Shown: piece after piece, positions 59,914 through 64,000 of the stretch
How the letters are laid out: every line of letters starts with the position of its first letter
How positions within the stretch are numbered: the first letter of the stretch is position 1
Origin: Gillisia sp. CAL575
Lineage (GTDB): Bacteria; Bacteroidota; Bacteroidia; Flavobacteriales; Flavobacteriaceae
Direction: 5' to 3'
Assembly: GCF_000403785.1 (NCBI RefSeq)
Contig: NZ_APHJ01000018.1
Coordinates: 62,001 to 126,000 of the forward strand
DNA length: 64,000 nt
Notes under the pieces: model-generated
What the model was told of the DNA's origin: nothing
Database searches by the model: none
The model's input: only the letters and a program-made list of their open reading frames with translations
Translations under genes and position numbers: made by a program

Positions 59914-61581
59914 ATGGAAAAATTCACATTAGAAATTATACAAGATGCATTAATTGCAGCCGGTGATGAAATGTTTGAAACATTACAGCGCACCAGCATG
60001 AGCCCAATTATATATGAATCCTTAGATTATGCAGTAGGAATCACTAACAACAAAGGTGAGTTATTAGCCCAAGGAAATGGGATAACTGCATTCTTAGCAT
60101 CATTAGATTCTGTTGTAGGAAGCACTCTAGAAAAATATTCAGGAGAATTTTCACTTCAAGAAGGTGATGTTGTTATTGCAAATACTCCTTATGCTGGCGG
60201 AGGAACACATCTCTCGGATGTTTCTGTTATTTATCCCGTATTTTACAAAGGAGAATTAATTGCTTTTACCGTAAACAAAGCGCATTGGACAGAGTTAGGT
60301 GGAACTTTCCCAGGATCTGTTTCCACAGTAGCTACTGAAATTTTTCAAGAAGGAATGCATTTTCCATTTATAAAAATAAAAAGTAAAGGGGAACTCAATC
60401 AGGCCATTGTAGATATGATTAAAGTAAATGTACGCTTGCCAGACAGTACATTGGGAGATTTATTTGCTGGGATTGCAGCTGCTGAAGTAGGTGCAAAAAG
60501 AATTGTAAGTATTGTTGAAAAATATGGGTTGGAAACTTATAAAAAATCTGGTGTTTTATTTTTAGATTACGGTGAACGCATGAGTTTGGAAGCACTAGAA
60601 ACTATACCCAATGGAATATATGAAGGGGTTTCTGCGATAGAGGATAACGGTTTTGATGAAGGCCCATTTGCTCTTAAAGCAAAAATTTCAATTACAGATA
60701 CCTCGTTTATTGTAGACTTTAATGGTTCTCATCCTCAAGTTAAAGGTGCCGTAAACTTATCGTTTAATGGATTGGTCACGGGTTGTCGTACTATTTTTAA
60801 AGCTATTACCACACCTCAAACGGAAGCAAATGGTGGAGCTTTTAGGCCTATGGAAGTGCTATGCAAACCGGGAACTATTGTGAGTGCAGAATCTCCTGCA
60901 GCGGTATCCATTTATTATGAAACCATGATTACCGCAATGGATCTTATATGGAAAATATTAGCGCCATTGGTGCCTGATAAATTACCCGCAGGACATTTAC
61001 GTTCGGTTTGTGCTACATTTATTTCGGGAATACATCCAGACACAAATCAATTTTATATACAGGCAGAACCTTTAGCAGGAGGTTGGGGAGCTTCCAATAC
61101 TCACGATGGTAATAGAGGTCAACTTTCATGTGGAAGTGGCGAATCTTACAACATTCCAGTTGAAATTAGAGAAATGCGTTATGGTATTCAAGTGGAACAG
61201 TATGCATTTCACAATGAAGGTGGAGGTTATGGAGAGTTCCAAGGAGGAAATGGTCAATATGTTGACTATAAGATCTTATCTGATGGCGCGTATTTAACAG
61301 CTGCTTTTTTAGGAGCAGAAACCAAAACATGGGGAATGAATGGTGGTAAAGACGGTTCCTATAATTACTTTAAAATTCTTCGAAAAAATGGCGAAAAAGA
61401 ACGCCATAGTTTAGGTACAAATATTTATTTAGAAAAAGGAGATATTGTACGATGTGTTACCGCTACAGGTGGAGGTTATGGAAAACCTGAAAATCGCTCT
61501 AAAGAGCAGATTTTACTAGATGTAAAAAACGGATATATCTCGAAAAAAGAGGCAAAAGAATTTTATAAGGTAAACCTTTAA
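59914..61581 (+). CDS. hyuB: Hydantoinase/oxoprolinase B-type subunit
   Basis: 555 residues of the HyuB family: FTLEIIQDALIAAGDEMFETLQRTSMSPIIYESLDYAVGITNNKGELLAQG, GDVVIANTPYAGGGTHLSDVSVIYPVF, AHWTELGGTFPGSVS, RLPDSTLGDLFAGIAAAEVGAKR, and the glycine-rich end GGGYGEFQGGNGQYVDYKIL and TATGGGYGKPENR. It pairs with HyuA in an ATP-dependent amidohydrolase. It begins 1 bp after hyuA and the racemase follows after 3 bp, so translation is coupled. The length is normal. Confidence 0.92.
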   Translation: MEKFTLEIIQDALIAAGDEMFETLQRTSMSPIIYESLDYAVGITNNKGELLAQGNGITAFLASLDSVVGSTLEKYSGEFSLQEGDVVIANTPYAGGGTHLSDVSVIYPVFYKGELIAFTVNKAHWTELGGTFPGSVSTVATEIFQEGMHFPFIKIKSKGELNQAIVDMIKVNVRLPDSTLGDLFAGIAAAEVGAKRIVSIVEKYGLETYKKSGVLFLDYGERMSLEALETIPNGIYEGVSAIEDNGFDEGPFALKAKISITDTSFIVDFNGSHPQVKGAVNLSFNGLVTGCRTIFKAITTPQTEANGGAFRPMEVLCKPGTIVSAESPAAVSIYYETMITAMDLIWKILAPLVPDKLPAGHLRSVCATFISGIHPDTNQFYIQAEPLAGGWGASNTHDGNRGQLSCGSGESYNIPVEIREMRYGIQVEQYAFHNEGGGYGEFQGGNGQYVDYKILSDGAYLTAAFLGAETKTWGMNGGKDGSYNYFKILRKNGEKERHSLGTNIYLEKGDIVRCVTATGGGYGKPENRSKEQILLDVKNGYISKKEAKEFYKVNL

Positions 61582-61584
61582 AAA

Positions 61585-62381
61585 ATGACCGATCAAATAA
61601 AAGTTATGTATTTAAATCCTATTGGTTTTAGCCAATACGATTCCTTTTTTGCTGAAATGATCAAGGAAAATAAATTTCCAAATACAGAGGTTCATGTTAC
61701 TTCATTTACATCTTCAGTTGGTTTAATGGATAACCTAGAATACAGAACTTTTAATATGTTAATGGCAACCGACTTGATAAAGGCAACTAGACAAGCATCA
61801 AAAGAAGGTTTTGATGCTTTGATCATCGGTTGTTTTTACGACCCTTTTTTAATAGATGCCAGAGAAATTTCAGGTGGTATGGTTGTTATAGGTCCGTGCC
61901 AATCTTCAATTGAAATTGCATTAAAACTTTCGAATAGGTTTTCAGTAATAATTGGTCAAAAAAAATGGGAGCATGAGATGCATGCTTCCGTTAATGAATA
62001 TGGTTACAGTGATTTTTTATCATCATTTAGAAATGTTGGTATGTCTGTTTCTGAATTTCAAAAAGATCACTTAGAAACAGAAAGCAAATTAATGAATGCC
62101 GCTAAATTAGCTATTGAGGAAGATCATGCCGAGTCCATAATACTTGGCTGTACATTAGAGTTTAATTTTACAAAAAGATACAGGAAAAATTGAAGGTTCC
62201 GGTTATAGACCCATCACTAGCCGCATTAAAACAAGCGGAACAAGCAGCTCTTTTAAGTAAACAATGCGGGTGGAAACCTTCAAGAAAATGGAGTTGTGAA
62301 GCCCCAAAAGAAAGTGAATTAAATTGTTTTGGATTGTTCCACGATGAATATAAATTTGGGAATCGTATTATTATAAAATAA
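61585..62381 (+). pseudogene. Asp/Glu/hydantoin racemase gene with a frameshift
   Basis: Residues 1-195 read as a normal racemase with both catalytic cysteines, in DALIIGCFYDPFLIDA and ESIILGCTLEFN. After LEFNF the frame ends TKRYRKN at a TGA (62193). The other frame (from 62190) continues with LKVPVIDPSLAALKQAEQAALLSKQCGWKPSRKWSCE to 62381. One missing base near 62165-62170 explains both: with an added T the joint would read FNFYKKIQEKLKVPV. The C-terminal helix that completes the fold is thus lost. It may be a true pseudogene or an assembly error. It overlaps the cupin start by 1 bp. Confidence 0.8.
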
Positions 62382-62710
62382 TGGAAATAAAGAAAATCGT
62401 TTTTCCATCACCGATGGAAAATTACAACAAACAACTTTTTAAGATAAAAGAGGAAGGCTTAGATATTGAATTTGGAACGGTATTCTTGCAAAAAGGAACT
62501 CGTATTCCTGAAAAAGGCTTCTCAAAACATGAGCAACTGGAACTATCCATAATTCAACAAGGAAAAATTGAAATGCTTAATGAAGATGGTAGTATAAAAG
62601 GATATTTAAATTCTGGTGATGTGGTGCATATTAAAGCTTTAGAAGCACAAGCAGGTAATATTTTGGAAGACACTAAAATTATTTATGTGCTTTGTAAGAT
62701 AAATAAATAG
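62381..62710 (+). CDS. Small cupin-domain protein
   Basis: 109 residues with a single cupin barrel: LDIEFGTVFLQKGTRIPEKGFSKHEQLELSIIQQGKIEMLNEDG, then GYLNSGDVVHIKALEAQAGNIL. The first cupin motif has a reduced His set (SKHEQLE). Such proteins are ligand-binding or small isomerase-type partners. The start overlaps the racemase stop by 1 bp, so it is translated with the operon. It probably acts on or senses the pathway intermediate; the role is not established. Confidence 0.8.
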   Translation: MEIKKIVFPSPMENYNKQLFKIKEEGLDIEFGTVFLQKGTRIPEKGFSKHEQLELSIIQQGKIEMLNEDGSIKGYLNSGDVVHIKALEAQAGNILEDTKIIYVLCKINK

Positions 62711-62753
62711 CGTTTCTTAAGAGCACAGAAATGGTAATTGAAGATTTTAATTG

Positions 62754-62778
62754 TCACATTGAGCCTGTCGAAATGTGA
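62754..62778. repeat. REP-like palindromic repeat
   Basis: TCACATT (62754-62760) and AATGTGA (62772-62778) flank GAGCCTGTCGA. Elements of this kind, with CACATTGAGCCTGTCGAAATG, recur in flavobacterial intergenic DNA. It lies between the cupin and the permease. Confidence 0.5.
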
Positions 62779-62868
62779 GCGTAAACTAATTACCTTAAAT
62801 TACGTTAATGGAAGTGAAATTGACGTATGATGGTTCTTAGTAACCAGATAATCAGCAAAAAAAATAGT

Positions 62869-64000
62869 ATGCAAAATAACGAAAACAATACAAAATGGTT
62901 TAGCCTCGCTGGAATTTGGTTTGGCGGCATTGTAAGTGTTCCAGCATTATTAATTGGAAGTACGCTTATAGCTTCTTTAAGTTTTTACACTTCTCTTTTA
63001 GCAGGGCTGGTTGGATTTAGCTTTGTAGTGTTTTTTATGGCATTATTAAGTATTGCCTCTGTAGAAAAAAGAAAATCTACGGTTTCATTAGCCTCAAGCA
63101 GTTTTGGTAAAACCGGAGCAAATATAATTGTAGGACTCATCATAGGAATGTCCACATTGGCATGGTTTGGAATACAAAGCAATATAGCCGGCGCTTCTTT
63201 TTCAAAAATAATCTTAGAAAGCACAGATGTTGATATTCCTTCCTGGATTTCTTCGGTATTTTGGGGAATTATAATGGTTCTTACTGCCGTTTTCGGATTT
63301 AAATATCTGAAATGGCTAAATTATATAGCGGTTCCGGCGATAGTTTTACTGCTCATTTATGGTCTTGTTATTACATTTCAAAACCATAGCTTCTTGGAAA
63401 TAAGCAATTACAAACCAAAAGAAAGTATTTCCTTACTAAAAGCTATTGGTCTAACCATCGGATTTATTTCTGTTGGGGGCGTGATTTCTCCCGATTATAA
63501 TCGGTTTGCTGCTTCTAAAAAGGATGCTATTTTAGGCTCAATTTTTGGAATTATCCCATCTGCAACCTTATTGCTCGCAATTGGAGCAATCTTGGCCATA
63601 ACTCAAAACACTTATGATATTGTTGAGATCTTTTCGTCATTGGGTTTTCCCTTTTTCGCTTTAACTATTTTAATATTAGCTACCTGGACATCTAATGTGA
63701 TGAATATTTATTCTTCGGGTTTGGCATTTACTAATTTGTTAAATCTTAATGAATCATATCGATCAAAAGTCACCCTTGTAGCTGGGATGGCTGGTATTAC
63801 ACTTGCAGCACTGGGTATTATAAATCATTTTATAGATTTTATAAGCCTTATTACAATAACAATTACTCCCATTGCAGGCGTAATTATATCCGATTATTTT
63901 ATATCCAAAACCTATTCGGAAACTGAGAAAAAATTTAATTTTAAAGGTGTTATCTCTTGGGGTTTTGGAGTTGCGGTGATGCTAATTATGAGCTCCGAAA
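62869..64000 (+). CDS. NCS1-family nucleobase/hydantoin permease (partial)
   Basis: The frame is open from ATG 62869 to the window end, 377 codons, so the C-terminus is missing. At least ten hydrophobic segments are seen. The landmarks are SLAGIWFGGIVSVPALLIGS in the first helices, LAWFGIQSNIAG, YLKWLNYIAVPAIVLLL and SVGGVISPDYNRFAASKKDA, followed by FISLITITITPIAGVIISDYF. This is the cytosine/purine permease (NCS1, CodB-like) family, which includes the hydantoin transporter Mhp1. It lies last in a hydantoinase gene run and probably brings the same substrate across the inner membrane; the substrate is not provable from sequence. Confidence 0.88.
   Translation, partial: MQNNENNTKWFSLAGIWFGGIVSVPALLIGSTLIASLSFYTSLLAGLVGFSFVVFFMALLSIASVEKRKSTVSLASSSFGKTGANIIVGLIIGMSTLAWFGIQSNIAGASFSKIILESTDVDIPSWISSVFWGIIMVLTAVFGFKYLKWLNYIAVPAIVLLLIYGLVITFQNHSFLEISNYKPKESISLLKAIGLTIGFISVGGVISPDYNRFAASKKDAILGSIFGIIPSATLLLAIGAILAITQNTYDIVEIFSSLGFPFFALTILILATWTSNVMNIYSSGLAFTNLLNLNESYRSKVTLVAGMAGITLAALGIINHFIDFISLITITITPIAGVIISDYFISKTYSETEKKFNFKGVISWGFGVAVMLIMSSE

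Noticed and set aside
1-64000. tRNA, rRNA or tmRNA gene
   Set aside because: No cloverleaf-like GTTCRANYC segments with matching acceptor stems were noticed, so none is called.

Overview
The window reads as a low-GC genome of the Bacteroidota, most likely a marine-type flavobacterium (family level is inference). The support is A+T-rich intergenic DNA without Shine-Dalgarno tracts, TAnnTTTG-type promoter elements, a Bacteroidetes-type conjugative transfer operon (traE, F, G, I, J, K, M, N), RteC, TonB-dependent uptake, and many secreted proteins whose signal peptides end in FSQ or FAQ. Most of the window (about 0.2 to 53.9 kb) looks like an integrative conjugative element (ICE) with its cargo. 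No integrase, relaxase, coupling protein or att site is visible, so the element limits are unknown.

Layout. (1) 0.2-8.0 kb: a peptide export and sensing module. It holds a C39-peptidase ABC exporter, an HlyD adaptor, a transmembrane TPR/AraC regulator, an overlooked 40-residue double-glycine peptide gene, and a secreted S9 prolyl-oligopeptidase. An identical 18-bp near-palindrome lies upstream of the exporter operon and, inverted, upstream of the peptide. Related half sites precede (2) rteC (8.1 kb), the ICE excision regulator. rteC is followed by an excisionase-like HTH gene, a small replication/regulation module (to 10.8 kb) and a degenerate EEP-fold protein. (3) 12.1-20.5 kb: a stress and light island with a DUF2383 protein, a CRY-DASH/photolyase, an error-prone-type DnaE divergent from DinB, a BLUF photoreceptor and an SRAP (YedK/HMCES-like) protein. 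(4) 20.6-32.5 kb: an accessory zone of lipoproteins and secreted proteins with many broken genes. It includes a decayed tandem copy of a 598-residue lipoprotein, a PAS/LuxR regulator and the remnant of a diversity-generating retroelement (FISUMP target plus broken avd, no reverse transcriptase). (5) 33-41.6 kb: a cell-wall amidase and the tra operon. (6) 41.8-55.1 kb: a second SRAP gene and a defence island with a type IIG restriction-modification enzyme, a YobI-like membrane ATPase, a NACHT NTPase, cassette-like small genes separated by a repeated ~120-bp element, and an unknown 411-residue protein. (7) 55.2-64.0 kb: a hydantoin-type utilisation operon with a TonB receptor, HyuA, HyuB, a frameshifted racemase, a cupin and an NCS1 permease cut by the window end.

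Main proposals. First, a secreted peptide sensed by a membrane AraC protein may control ICE excision through RteC, taking the place that RteA/RteB hold in CTnDOT. Second, the type IIG gene appears to be a recombinant that acquired a new specificity domain together with the YobI ATPase gene, leaving the old gene's last 20 codons behind at 50360-50419. Third, a ~120-bp foldable repeat separates co-oriented accessory genes and may mark a gene-cassette mechanism. All identifications come from reading motifs by eye; no database search was run.
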